A DNA stretch of 64,000 bases from Amborella trichopoda. Taxonomy: Eukaryota; Streptophyta; Magnoliopsida; Amborellales; Amborellaceae. How positions within the stretch are numbered: position 1 is the first letter of the stretch; each line of letters begins with the position of its first letter. This document shows positions 43,040-53,751 of the stretch, piece after piece. The stretch is from positions 2,487,018-2,551,017 of the forward strand of contig NW_006497557.1 of assembly GCF_000471905.2 (NCBI RefSeq), read 5' to 3'. The notes below the pieces were generated by a model. That model did not search any database. It was not told the origin of the DNA and was given only the letters and a program-made list of their open reading frames with translations. The position numbers and the translations under genes were made by a program.

Positions 43040-44493
43040 ACAAGGTTCACTGTTTAAGTGAGCCCCTCAAAAAAAAAAGAGAAGCCGGGCACAATGGCAA
43101 CCATCACGAGTAAAAAAAAAAAAGCTTCAGGTGGACATAACCACTAGGGCTGTGGAAGCCTTGAGTAAAAATGACAGGCAGGTATGGCCACGAAGCCAGG
43201 AGTAAAAGAGTCCTAAAATAAAGAAAAACGGGCATGGCGAAAACCCGCAAGGGCGTCGTGAGTAATAATGGAAATTAAAAGGGCGGACGTGACCTTGAAG
43301 GCACGGGTAAAAAGGCCTCAACAAAAGGACTTGGTGAAAACAAATCTCTTTAGTTCAAGTGAAACCCGCAAAGGCACTTGAATCACACTCTAATACCAGC
43401 CCTTGTGCCATCAAAAATTTCGGTCCCTGTGCCACCTCCAAAACATTTCGGCCCCTATGATACCTCCAAAAAATTCAGGCCCCCTATGCCACCTCAGAAA
43501 AATTCCGACCTTTATGCTACCTCAAAAAAAAATTCCGGCCCCTAGTCCATCAAAAATTCAGGCCTTGTGCCACCTCAAAAAAAAAACTTTCGGCCCCCGT
43601 GTCATCCAAAAAAAAATTTCTGGCCCCAGTGCCCTCCCCCAACATCAATCATCAATATGCAAGGTGAAGTTTCCTCGACAAAGAGGCTACTTCAAGAACC
43701 CTCCGTATCAAGTCTAGACTCTTCGGTGCAGACCACACAAAAACCCCCGATTGAACCAGTAGGATGGGAACCAAAGAGGTACCATGCTTATCAAGACAAA
43801 CCCATCACTAGGGGTTTCCAATTACGTCGCATGTGCCATTAAAAAAACTTTTCGGTCCTTATGCCACCTTCAAAAAACAAATTCTGGCCCTTGTGCCATC
43901 CAAAAAAAAATTCCAGCCCCAGTGCCCTCCATCAACATCAATCACCGGCATGTAGGGTGAAGTCTCCTCAACAAAGAGACCGCCTCAGAAACCCTCCCTA
44001 TCAAATCTAGACTCTTTGATGCAGGCCACACAAAAAGCTCCCAACTGGACCATATAGGATGGGAACCAAAGAGGTACCTTGCTTGTCAAAACAAACTCGC
44101 CACCACGAGTTTTCGTTGATCCAGGATACAACCCACAAAAAAGGCACCTGCCAACTAGAGCACAATCGTTTTGGCTAGATTGGGATAATGCCCCTCAAAA
44201 GGCACCCGCCGGCTCCCCTTTTTACCAGCAGGGTTGGGATCAAGCCCATAAAAAAGGGCCCCCACCAGCTGGACAACCAGGTGTTCTCATTGATACGAAG
44301 TCGTAAGCCCACAAGAGGAAGTCTATCAGCACATTCTCTTAGAAAATGAATTCTAGAAGAACCGGGAGAAAGTCCCTCAACAAGGTACCGGTCCATTAGA
44401 AGCCACTTTGCTCACCCCTCGGTCAAGCGAAAGGGCAGCAAGGTCTACCTCTCAAGGACTGCACCGATGCCAGTGATCAAGAAAAAAAAAAAT
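43040..44493 (+). other. 3' module with AAAAATTTCGGCCCC repeats
   Basis: 43,040-43,395 repeats the landmarks of the 3' module (GGCGAAAACCCGCAAGGGCG near 43,236). 43,396-43,640 and 43,835-43,925 are 30-35-bp units of the form GTGCCACCTCAAAAAAATTC plus GGCCCC. About 195 bp (43,636-43,830) is repeated at 43,915-44,110, so a unit of roughly 280 bp is duplicated in tandem. 44,100-44,330 has AAAAGGCACCYGCC-type repeats. The segment ends in GATCAAGAAAAAAAAAAATT, a polypurine-like tract directly before an LTR start. Confidence 0.6.
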
Positions 44494-46160
44494 TGTTGAG
44501 AGGAAATAAACACGTCTTAATGAGGATTCGCCAGATGAACTTTGACGATAAAGTTTTCATTCTGAATGTTGCACTTATCACTTCTCTCGAAGCTCAACAT
44601 CCGTCGGGGCAAGTTATTGTATGTCATTTTTGACGTACCTACATCTCCCAAGTGAATAAGGAGAGAGTCAGCAACAGCCTAGCCCTACGGGTACACAAGA
44701 TCCCGACAGGCCAAAGTTGTGCCATAAAATAAAGGCTTGAACCATATGACCAGGGTACGGTGCCATCGCACCAAGGAAGGACCTTACAAATGTAGCCCTA
44801 TGCTTGGCTTCAAAACTATACCAGACCACTGCGATCACATTTATAATGTTGAATAACCTCAAGGGACGGTGCGGTGGCACGGTGCGGCTCCACCGAACCA
44901 GTCCCCAAACATGAAGACTGTGACATCGTGTTTCGAGAGCAGCTTTAAGAACCCATGGTGCCTTCCACTAAAACCAGGAAGAACCCATATCCAGATATGT
45001 TCTAGATCATGCCAACCTCGTCATTTTCACCTAAGGCATGCACTATGGAGTGACCTAGAGTTAAAATTCCCCTCAAAAGAAAGTGCTCGCAATACCAGAA
45101 AAACCAAGGTTAAAGAAGAAGAAGCCTCAAATCTAGTGAAGCACAGCTCGACATTAAAGCATCGTTTCACCGACAAGTTTGATGCATCCACCTCGCGACG
45201 AGCTGCAAAATGGTATAACTCTTGCATTTAACCCAAAGTTCGATGAATGTAAGTCCCCAAGTCACAAAAGAAGTAAAGCTGCCCGGTTGCCGGAATCCCT
45301 CTTTCTGGTGACCTCCCAAATTAGGCAAAAACGCAAACCAGAAAAGAATCAGCCCAAACTTGGTGCAAAATGACTGTGACTATCTCCTCTCTCATTTGCA
45401 AGCAAAGTTAGGAGCTAGGACATCCCAGGTCGAAGTTCATTGGTGAAAAAAGTTCATAAATCAGGCCGGACTTCCACCCCATGGGAAAAGGCCACCACAA
45501 TACGACTAAAGGGCATCAAAATGCTCAAAGTCACAAGGACATTGAATATATGCTGACGAATCATCTGAACCATCACCACCAGTTGCAGAAAAAGCTTCCA
45601 AGATCTGGCCATGGCAGAACAAACCGCATGCAGGGACAACTTCATCATTAGCATAAAAGACCTCAAGGGCATTTTGGTCATTGCTCCTAATTTTGAAATT
45701 TATTCCCAATTTCTTAAATTGTAATTAAGCTTTGTTTTTTAGCATTCACTCCTGTTTAGTGAATCCTCTATATAAGCAAGTTTAAGTCACTTGTAAACTA
45801 GGCTGGAAAAATCCTTTGAGCAGGATATTTACCCATTATAAAACAAAGGCATTACGCTTGTTCTTCTTATCGTTTGCTTATGAGTCCTTAGTTCCACCAA
45901 GAGGAGAGAGTAAACTTTGAGGAAGAGAAAATACCTCTGAGGACGCAGGTCCTTAGATGCCTCTAAGCGCGTGGACTCTTCCTTCCTCTATCCTAAATCG
46001 GGTCACCAATAGACTTGTAGACTCTGAGCGTGTGGACTCTTCCTTCCGCTCACCTAAACCGAGTCACTAATAGTGTGTGGACTCTAAGCCCCAACCCTTC
46101 TCTCTCTCTCTCCCCCTTATGCAACACACCGTCTGCCTTGCACGGCAACCCATGTCACCA
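44494..46160 (+). mobile_element. LTR of a second family (TGTTGAGAGG), plus strand
   Basis: Starts TGTTGAGAGGAAATAAACACG after an A-rich, polypurine-like tract. It has a promoter segment with TATATAAG (45,769-45,776) in a context (AGCATTCACTCCTGTTTAGTG) analogous to family A but different in sequence. 45,960-46,090 carries a repeat of about 65 bp with GTGTGGACTCTTCCTTCC. The 3' end is not certain; it lies before the next LTR start at about 46,170. Weak resemblance to the family A U3 (CAGCCCAAACTTGGTGC near 45,351) suggests a distant relative. Confidence 0.55.
45769..45776 (+). promoter_or_regulatory. TATA box of the second-family LTR
   Basis: TATATAAG within CCTCTATATAAGCAAG. Confidence 0.6.
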
Positions 46161-46169
46161 ATAGATGTG

Positions 46170-47482
46170 TAGACACCCCATTTTAAATATGGAAAATTTT
46201 GTGGTTTCCTAAACCCTTAAGACCGCATTATCCTAGTAAACCCAAGTATATAGCCCACACAACCTACCCTGTGACCCAGAACCATTGTGCCTACCCAGAA
46301 CCCTGTAGATACCCTGTTTTCAGCCAGAGTCTTGCAAACGCCCTGTTTTACTAAAAAACTCTTCAAAATTAGTAAAATAACTCTTTTTGACCCAAATTTT
46401 CTCTACGAGCTTCATAACAACCTAAACTACACACCTGAGCTAAAAATTTCATTTTCGGTCTATTTTAGCTTAAGAGACATACCTAGTGTCACCCAATCGT
46501 CTCGGCGACATGCTTTGTGCTGCCCACCAAATTAGGCAACCCACCCAGTGTCGCTTGGGTGACACATTGTGTGTCGTCCAACCCAGTTTGACCTGAAATC
46601 TTCTATTTTTGGAAGGACAACTCACTGGTCAATCCTGGGCAGAAATTTGTTGTTTTGGGCTGTCTTGACGTAGGCGACACTGCCTGTGTTGCCTAGTCCA
46701 GACTTCTCGAAAACAATAGTTTCCACACAAGAATGATCCTCTGCCATTTTGGGCAATCTTTCCCCCACTTTGGCCAAATTTGGCTGCACAACACTGCCAG
46801 TGTCGCCCAGACTCGAGACACCGAAAAGGTAGTCTAGGGTTGACAATTGGTTGGTTATGAAAAGCTACTCTTCCCAACAGATCCTTGGCCCTTATAAACC
46901 TCTTTTTCGTGGCCATTTTGGGGGGAAAAGAGAGGATGATTGAAACCCTATCCGCTTTGCTCAAAGAAAGTTGGGCGGCTGGACCTCTTAAATTCGTGAG
47001 CTTATGAAACCCTAATCTGAAAAACACTAACCGTGAGCCTAAAACACCTTAACATAGACTTAAGGAACCCTAGTTCTTCAATCATCTCTAGTGCTTTTAA
47101 ATCAGAGATCTTCCGGTGAAGGCAAAGAGGACAGGGGTTCTAATACAGGCGATCCCTCAAAGGCTCGGGGGTCTCGGGCCATCCGGCCTGGTTTGGTATT
47201 ATTCTCTTACCCTTTCTTTCTTCTTCTTCTTACTGTTTTGATTTTATTTTGATTAAGTTTTGTCAGTTTGTTGCTTTGAACTCATGTTCTAATGTTTTGG
47301 ATCATGCTGGCTCTTCCACAAATTTGAGAGCGGATCTGCTCGTTTCTGTGAAGATCTGACCTCAAATCTGAATTCGGTTTATCTCACTTTCTCTACCACA
47401 TTATTTTTATCAGTTTAAGGTATCAAAATCTAAGAGAACTTCGTTAGAAGATCCGTCTGATTTTCAACGTAAACAAGATGCA
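46170..47482 (+). mobile_element. LTR of a third family (TGTAGACACCCC), plus strand
   Basis: Starts TGTAGACACCCCATTTT, a common start among plant Ty3/gypsy LTRs. It has TATAAAC at 46,894-46,900 in CCTTATAAACCTC and ends near AACAAGATGCA at 47,482. The bases after it, CGGACGCTGGGGAACCC, resemble a decayed PBS of the GACTC-CTGGGGA type. Its U3 contains several GTGTCGCC/GGCGACA blocks (46,485-46,830). It is unrelated in sequence to family A. About 1.3 kb. Confidence 0.6.
46894..46900 (+). promoter_or_regulatory. TATA box of the third-family LTR
   Basis: TATAAAC, about 725 bp from the LTR start. Confidence 0.5.
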
Positions 47483-48809
47483 CGGACGCTGGGGAACCCA
47501 TGGGCTCCAATGCTCGGGTTCTCTCACATCCCTGCATCAATCAGCCAGCCCCTCGAGACAATAGTTATGAGGATGGACAACCATACCCCACACCATTCCT
47601 ATGCGACAGAGAGAGAGAGAGTAGAGAGGTTGCGAACCTGAAGAGATTCTTTGTCCAAACCGCACTAACACACAGCCAGAGGGCTTTGTGACTGTTCTAA
47701 AAGGGCTGACCTCCCGGATGTGTCCCTCGAACCTCAAGCTACAAGGCTAGTGTCCCAAAGCACCCCCGCTGTAAAACAGTTCTCTCATTGTTGCTACCTA
47801 TTCACACATCATGCGCCCTCACGCCAACGCACCCCACACCAGCACGCAACATTTAGCTCGAGTGCGAGACACCATGCGGTTGTCGAAGAGAGGGTTCTCT
47901 CCCGACCCCCCCACGAGAACCAGGTCAGACCAACTGGGGACACATCATCCTACTGTTGGCTTGGACTATTTTCAGGTACCAATCTCTCTTTCTTCTCTCT
48001 CTAAAGATGCTATGGGTTCCCACTGTCCCTCCTTTGTCTGAATTGGGGATTTCTACATTCCCATGTCCGTGACCTCACTGGAGGGGAGCAAACCATCTGG
48101 TCCTACCTACACTGTGTCCTACTCAAGCAATCTGGTTGGCCCTGCTATCGTAGTACTACATGGGAAAACTGGGGCATGGGCTCTCAAGCTCCCTGCCCCT
48201 CCTCTTCCGGCGTCAAGAGAAAATCCCTTGATGTCAACTGCATGGGTAGCGCTACACCCTCCCCCTCACACAAGCACCTTGTCAGTGGTAGACACCCCAC
48301 CAGTCACATGCCTCAACGTGGTCCTTGTGCCACTGCTTCTCCTAGCTCTGTGGGTCCTTGCAAGGCCACTACCTTTAAGGTTAACTGAAAGGTGACTCTG
48401 CTCATGTCACACATTGGCATGGTCAGCATTGGCACCCCTGCACACACACCATACACTGACAACGTCTATGCCAGCCCGCGTAGCCGCTTTGCCGCAACGC
48501 GCACCTACAGATACATCATTGTTGGCGGTCTAATCGTCACCGTGGCAAATCGGGGTAGGCGACAGCCCACCCCAATCACCCAAACTGTTTTGGGTGTCTT
48601 TTGACTCGGGCACGTCAAGGATGGTCCCAATACCACCCACATCATGCACGCTAACCCTCTAACTCGGGGCAGCCCAAAGGCTGAGACCTGACAAACACGT
48701 GACTTTCGAGACAATCGAAAGTCCAACAAACAAGTGCACATGCATGTTCGAGGCCTTAAGGCCTCACCAACCAAATGGGCGGGTACCAAGAGTACTCTGC
48801 CCCTCACTC
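47483..48809 (+). other. Decayed leader region after the third-family LTR
   Basis: No frame with a recognisable domain. Short open frames (48,063-48,395; 48,176-48,388) are Ser/Pro/Thr-rich. The position after an LTR and putative PBS suggests the 5' leader of that element. It is cut at 48,810 by a family A LTR. Confidence 0.35.
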
Positions 48810-50090
48810 TTTTTGAACGCATTTTTCAGCACCTTGGGTCCTTGATGTAGAATAAAGAAGAAGTCAATCAATAGAGCCTCGTCATATAGTGAAATTCTCA
48901 AGTATCAGAATTACCCTAGAATGGGTCAAAATATTCTTAATCACTCCAATAGGCCACTTGCTAAAGTTTCATCACAATCTAACATGTCTAAGGCAGCGCA
49001 GGCAAAGAAATAATTTCAAAAAAATCATCCTCTGGAACCCTAAAATGAACCCTATAACTAGAACTTTATTTTCAGTATGTTAAATAGTTGTGAAACCACT
49101 GCCATTAGATCTAGCACGATGGAAACCTAAGGGTCAAGTTTCGGCTTAATCAGACGTTCCAGGATAAAGTTGTCCTTGAAACAATAAAAAACGGTAAGTA
49201 GCACACTATTCTCGTGCGGTCTCCCTACACCAATCTTCATTAAAGGAGGCTGGTGTGAAGGACCTATATTTCACTCATTCAAAGTCCGATCGCTCTCAAA
49301 TTTGGTGAGCGTCTTGGTCTTATCAAGATGATTGTTTTGATATGTGGCACAACCGGTGACGATAACCGAGCAGGGAGAAAAACCAGAGAGAACTTGATAA
49401 TTTGTGAAGATAGTTGCAGAAAATTCAGTAGCAGCACGTCTCGCTCGAGCGGCCAAATCACGATGCTCGCGTACCCGAGCCACATGAAACTAATTGCATT
49501 ATACGCGTAAGGTCAGAGGCTATCTCTGGTCCGAATTCTGCATACGATGAACATTTGGATTTGGTACACGAAGGCGTCAATATTGCTGAAAATTCCAGCT
49601 GCCGAATTTTCAGATTCCGACCAAAAACCCAAGACGACGAAATCTTCGTCCGGACATGAAATCGAGCTGCGTTTTTTGCCATGTGAACATGATGGAATTC
49701 TTAGTGTGATTCAGTGAAGCAATCAAAGAAAAATTTCAAGAAAAAAAGCACACTATCAATCAGAAGTTTTCAAGATCTATGCAAATTTTGAGTCACGTGA
49801 TCATGGCCTAAAAACGTGATCCAACGCTTGAAGTTGGTATCAAATAGATCATCATGACGAGCACATTATCTTTGGGTCAAACGGATGCCAGAGAAACCCT
49901 GAATTGTCCATGGAAGATCACGTAAGTTCTATGGCAGCAGAAGGGACTGTTTTGGAATTTCATGTATTGTTTGGCAGGGCCAAAACTGTCCTTTTGCATC
50001 CAATTTTAAAATTTCTTTTAATTCAATTAAATTGTAATTATCATCAATTTAGGTAATTTTTTGGTGTCCACCCATGTTTGGGCCCAATTC

Positions 50091-50098
50091 TATAAGTA
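50091..50098 (+). promoter_or_regulatory. TATA box of the 5' LTR
   Basis: TATAAGTA after GGGCCCAATTC, homologous to TATAAATA at 25,151. Confidence 0.6.
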
Positions 50099-50146
50099 CA
50101 TGCTAAACACAATTGTCAAAGGACCCTTGATTTTTCAATACTCATC

Positions 50147-50152
50147 AATAAA
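50147..50152 (+). terminator. Poly(A) signal of the 5' LTR
   Basis: AATAAA in TCAATAAAATTTGAG. Confidence 0.5.
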
Positions 50153-50759
50153 ATTTGAGAGTTTTTATGCTCAAATTGTGGGCACATCTTGGAGAGAGAG
50201 AGAGGAGAGAGAATAAACGGTTTGATACCCTTTGGTGGAGGTAATTCTTTCTCCTCCTCTCATCTCTCCTTGTCTCCTCTCATCTTTCTCTCTCCATCTC
50301 TTATCTCTCTTTCTCTCTCCTCCTCTCATATCTCTCTTTCTCTCTCATCCTCTCATCTATCTGTCTCCTCTCATCTCTCTTTCTCTCTACTCCTCTTATC
50401 TTTTTCTCTCCTCCTCTCATCTCTCTCTTTCTCTCTTCTCCTCTCATCCTCTCTTCTCATCTATCTCTTTCTCTCTCTTCATCTCAATCTCACTCTTTCT
50501 CTCTCCTCTCATCTATATATTTCTTTCCTTTTTCTTCTCTAATCTTCTTTATCCACTTTCCTTCTCTCTCTTTTGTCATTCCTTTTTTCCTTCTTCACTT
50601 TCATTCTCTCTCCTTGTTCTTTCTCTTCCCTCTTTGTTCATGCATGGTGGAGCCTATCGTCAGACATGATGTATTTTTGTTTGTAGGACCTAAATAGTGA
50701 GGCAGGCCTTAACCCGAGTGGCAGGCTGGGCTTTTGTAAAAGTTTCCTTGTCTTCCTCT

Positions 50760-51540
50760 TTGTCATGGACGACAGATGCTCATCGCCCCCCATGTTTTCT
50801 CCCACTTCTCACACCACTATCTTGGACGGCGGATGTCATCACCATCCATGTTTTCTCTCTCTTTCCTTTTCTTTTCTATCATGGACAATAGAAGTTCATT
50901 GTCATCCATATTCTCTCTCTTCTAATATCTCTGTCATGGACGGCAGATGTCATCTCCACCCATGTTCTCTCGTTCATCTTCTGTTTTGTCATGGATGGCG
51001 GAAGTTCATTGCCGTCCACGTTCTCTCCCTTAATTTCTGTATTATGGATGGCGGATGTCATCGCCGCCCATGTTTTCTCTCTTATAATTCTTGTGTCATG
51101 GATGTCAAAAGCTCATCGTCGTCTATGTTTCCTCTCTCTTTTCATCTCTGTCATGGATGACTGAGCTCATCATCATCCATGTTTTCTCTCTCTTTTCTTC
51201 TGTCATGGACAACGGATCCTCATCACCATCCATGTTTTCTCTCTCTTCTCTTCTCTGTCAAGGACAGCAGAAGCTCATCGTTGTCCATATTTTCTCTCTC
51301 TTCTCTTCTCTTCTCTGTCATGGATGATAGAGGCTCATCGCCATCCACATTTTATCTCTCTTATCTTCTCTGTCATGGACGACAGTTGCTCATCATTGTC
51401 CATGTTTTCTCTCTCTTCTCACTCCTCTGTTATGGATGACGGAAGCTCTTCGTCGTCCATGCGTCCTTCTAGTTTCTCTCTCCTCTTTCATAGACGGTGA
51501 AAGTTCATCGCCGCTCATGTTCACCTCTGTCTTTTCTTCC
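50760..51540 (+). repeat. Hairpin plus CT-spacer array (CATGGACGGC type)
   Basis: About 14 units of 45-70 bp. Each has an imperfect inverted repeat such as CATGGACGAC…GTCCATG or ATGGATGGCGG…CCGTCCACG, then TTTTCTCTCTCTTTTCT. In the RNA each unit could fold as a stem of 7-11 bp with a loop around AGATGCTCATC, separated by a U/C-rich single strand. Confidence 0.75.
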
Positions 51541-51630
51541 CCTTTCTTCTCTCTTCTTCCCCCTTTTCTCTTCTTTCTTACTGCCCCTTTCTTCTTCTTT
51601 TCTCTCTCTCTCGTTTCTTTCTTTTTCTCA

Positions 51631-51659
51631 CATGCACAACATTAGTAGTATTGTGCATG
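51631..51659 (+). repeat. Perfect 9-bp hairpin in LTR
   Basis: CATGCACAA and TTGTGCATG are perfect inverted arms separated by 11 bases. It ends the CT-rich part, like a last unit of the array. Confidence 0.8.
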
Positions 51660-52376
51660 CCTTTCCCTCTCTCTTTCTTTTCACTCTTCTTATTCTATCA
51701 AGGGAGGCTAAGAGAAGTACTACCATGGTAGTCTCGTCGTCTAATAGTATTGTTGTTGTGTCAATTTTAGTCACTGTGCCCACCTTATTTTCATGATAGA
51801 CTAGCCATCGTGTCAGGCGGGTCGATGATCGTTCTGTCATCTTGTAGTATAGTCATTATGCCGGTCTAGTAACAGTGCTGGTCTTGCTAGCCCGACAAGT
51901 CAATCACTTGCCGGTCTAGCTATTGTGTTAGTCAAGCGACCTAATCAAATTCTTATCTTCCCCATTCTTCTATTCTATCTCTTTCTTCTTCTTTCATATA
52001 TTCCCTACCCCTTTCTCTTCTTTTGAATGTGCATTCGCCCAAAGACAAGGAGGGGTCACTTAACCCACTTGTCTTGGAAATTAATCATGTGTGTGTGATT
52101 GCAGAACAGGAGAGTACAGGCCAAGGGAGGTGATTCCGAACTATTTCTACGACTGAGGGGATTTCTTCATGATCTAAGAGGGCGCTCATCCGAGCTAGCC
52201 TTAGTAAGTCCTGAACCCACCTTAAATTCCTCTCTCATCGGTTGGTATACATATTCTCACTCCTGAGCGAGGTTCTCGAGAGAGTGATCTCAAAGTCTGG
52301 GGTTCCCCCGAAACCCGAGACACGTGTCGCCAGATCATCCCGATCAGAAGGGTGAGATCGAGGCACCTAACTAGCT

Positions 52377-52395
52377 TAGTGACTCCACTGGGGAC
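52377..52395 (+). promoter_or_regulatory. Primer binding site of the plus-strand element
   Basis: TAGTGACTCCACTGGGGAC, three bases after the LTR end. It differs from the minus-strand PBS mainly by TAGTG for TGGCG, two C/G-to-T/A transitions. Confidence 0.75.
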
Positions 52396-52669
52396 TTACT
52401 TCCCCTTCGTCGGATCGTTCTTATTGGGCTAGTTTCTCCTTTGTTTTACTATTTTCACACACCACCTGGCTGTTGGGTTTCTTAACCCATTTATTCAGAT
52501 ATGGGATTTCCTCATCCTCGCAATTGCGAGTGTCCCCTGAGAACAAGTCCGAGAACTTTGTTCCCAACTTTTCTTTTGAGCAAAGACCTAGTGTCTAGCT
52601 CGTAGGTCTTAACCAGGATAGGCGTGAGGAGGGACTTATAGGTCCCTAACTCCCCATCTCTTCGAGCTG

Positions 52670-53751
52670 GTTAAATTTTCGCCAAGGCACTCTGCATTGG
52701 TAGTATTTCTGCTCCCACTCATAGCATGCACCCTGTCACCAGCAAGTCACTTGTCGGTCGCATCGCCGAGGTACGCCAGAAGGCTACCTAGTCCCTTTTT
52801 GCAAAAGGAAAGCAAGTTGTCATTGCTTCTATGGGTCACCGCAAGGCTTCTCCCAACATTCCAGAACCACCACGAGTCTCTACCCTTATGGGCTCAGCAC
52901 ATCAAGGGGGAGACCCTGGGGACTCCACCTCTCGCACACACTATGAGGCTCGTGGGTCATCCACTCGAGCCACACCTCGAGGCAACCGTTATGTTACCTT
53001 GAGTCAACATCCAGGATCAGGCCTTCCAAGGCTAGGCCCTGCACACATTATTCATGTGCATCCCACTGCTCAGGGCAATGTTGTTGCTGTACCCCCAAGT
53101 ACACAGGAGACAGCTGCTTCGTCCTCTCACTCAGCGCACACTAGCGCACCCTGTAAGGGGCAGGCTTTCACCTATTCTCTTTTAAACACCTGCTTGCGAT
53201 TCTCGGCCACCTAAGGCCAGACCACTTGCTCGAGCCTACGTTGACCTCAAGGTCATCCGTGATCCTTCTTCAAGGGATGCACACATGTCACCATCACATA
53301 CATCTTCTTGCTACTGACTCAAGTGCCCTCATGAGTCAACCCTTCTCTTGCCTGACTCTTTTCCTTTGGGCAAGCACCTCAGGCCTTGGTACTCGAAGAC
53401 CTTCCCCAAGAGTACCATCTTGAACCCCGTCATCTTGGTCATGCTTGTAGAGCTCATAAGAGGGCTCGGGGTAAAGACCTGATGGGAGATCAAGTCCTTC
53501 GTCCTCCCTGATCCAGGATAACCCCAGTTCTAGGCCCACACTCATTGCTTCACCTAATGGAAAAGACTCTTTCTTGTGCAAGAAGAGCCGACCATCCGCA
53601 GTCTCGATCGCAGTTCTGGCATGAGGTCCATCAAAACCTCAAAGGTAAACACGATAGGGATTTGTAAATTCTAACTAGGGAAGCAACCAAGATCGTCAGG
53701 ACAACCAACTCTGATGACCCTCTTCACCTGAACCCCTTCTACCCTCTTCAG
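52670..53751 (+). pseudogene. Leader reading frame upstream of gag, plus strand
   Basis: Frame shared with gag (start positions 1 modulo 3). Readable pieces are HPVTSKSLVGRIAEVRQKAT, then a stop, GKQVVIASMGHRKASPNIPE, HQGGDPGDSTSRTHYEARGS, IHVHPTAQGNVV (to 53,214), and later ATKIVRTTNSDDPLHLNPFY just before 53,752. Several pieces recur in the minus-strand copy (21,455-20,464), which points to selection for a protein in the ancestor. It could be an N-terminal extension of Gag or a separate ORF. 52,396-52,669 shows nothing recognisable. Confidence 0.5.

Larger units (their letters stand above)
48810..52373 (+). mobile_element. LTR, family A, plus strand, complete (5' LTR)
   Basis: From TTTTTGAACGCATTTTTCAG (start TG mutated) to GAGGCACCTAACTA, 3,564 bp, almost the same length as the solo LTR (3,550 bp). 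Contains U3 (48,810-50,050), TATA (50,091), poly(A) signal (50,147), CT-rich tract (50,190-50,640), hairpin array (50,760-51,540), a perfect hairpin (51,631-51,659), a GTGCC…TAGT array (51,730-51,930) and the conserved 3' end (52,020-52,373). A PBS follows after GCT, so it is the 5' LTR of the element to its right. Confidence 0.9.

Noticed and set aside
50189..50669. Frames of 117 and 145 aa
   Set aside because: Same CT-rich artefact in another LTR.
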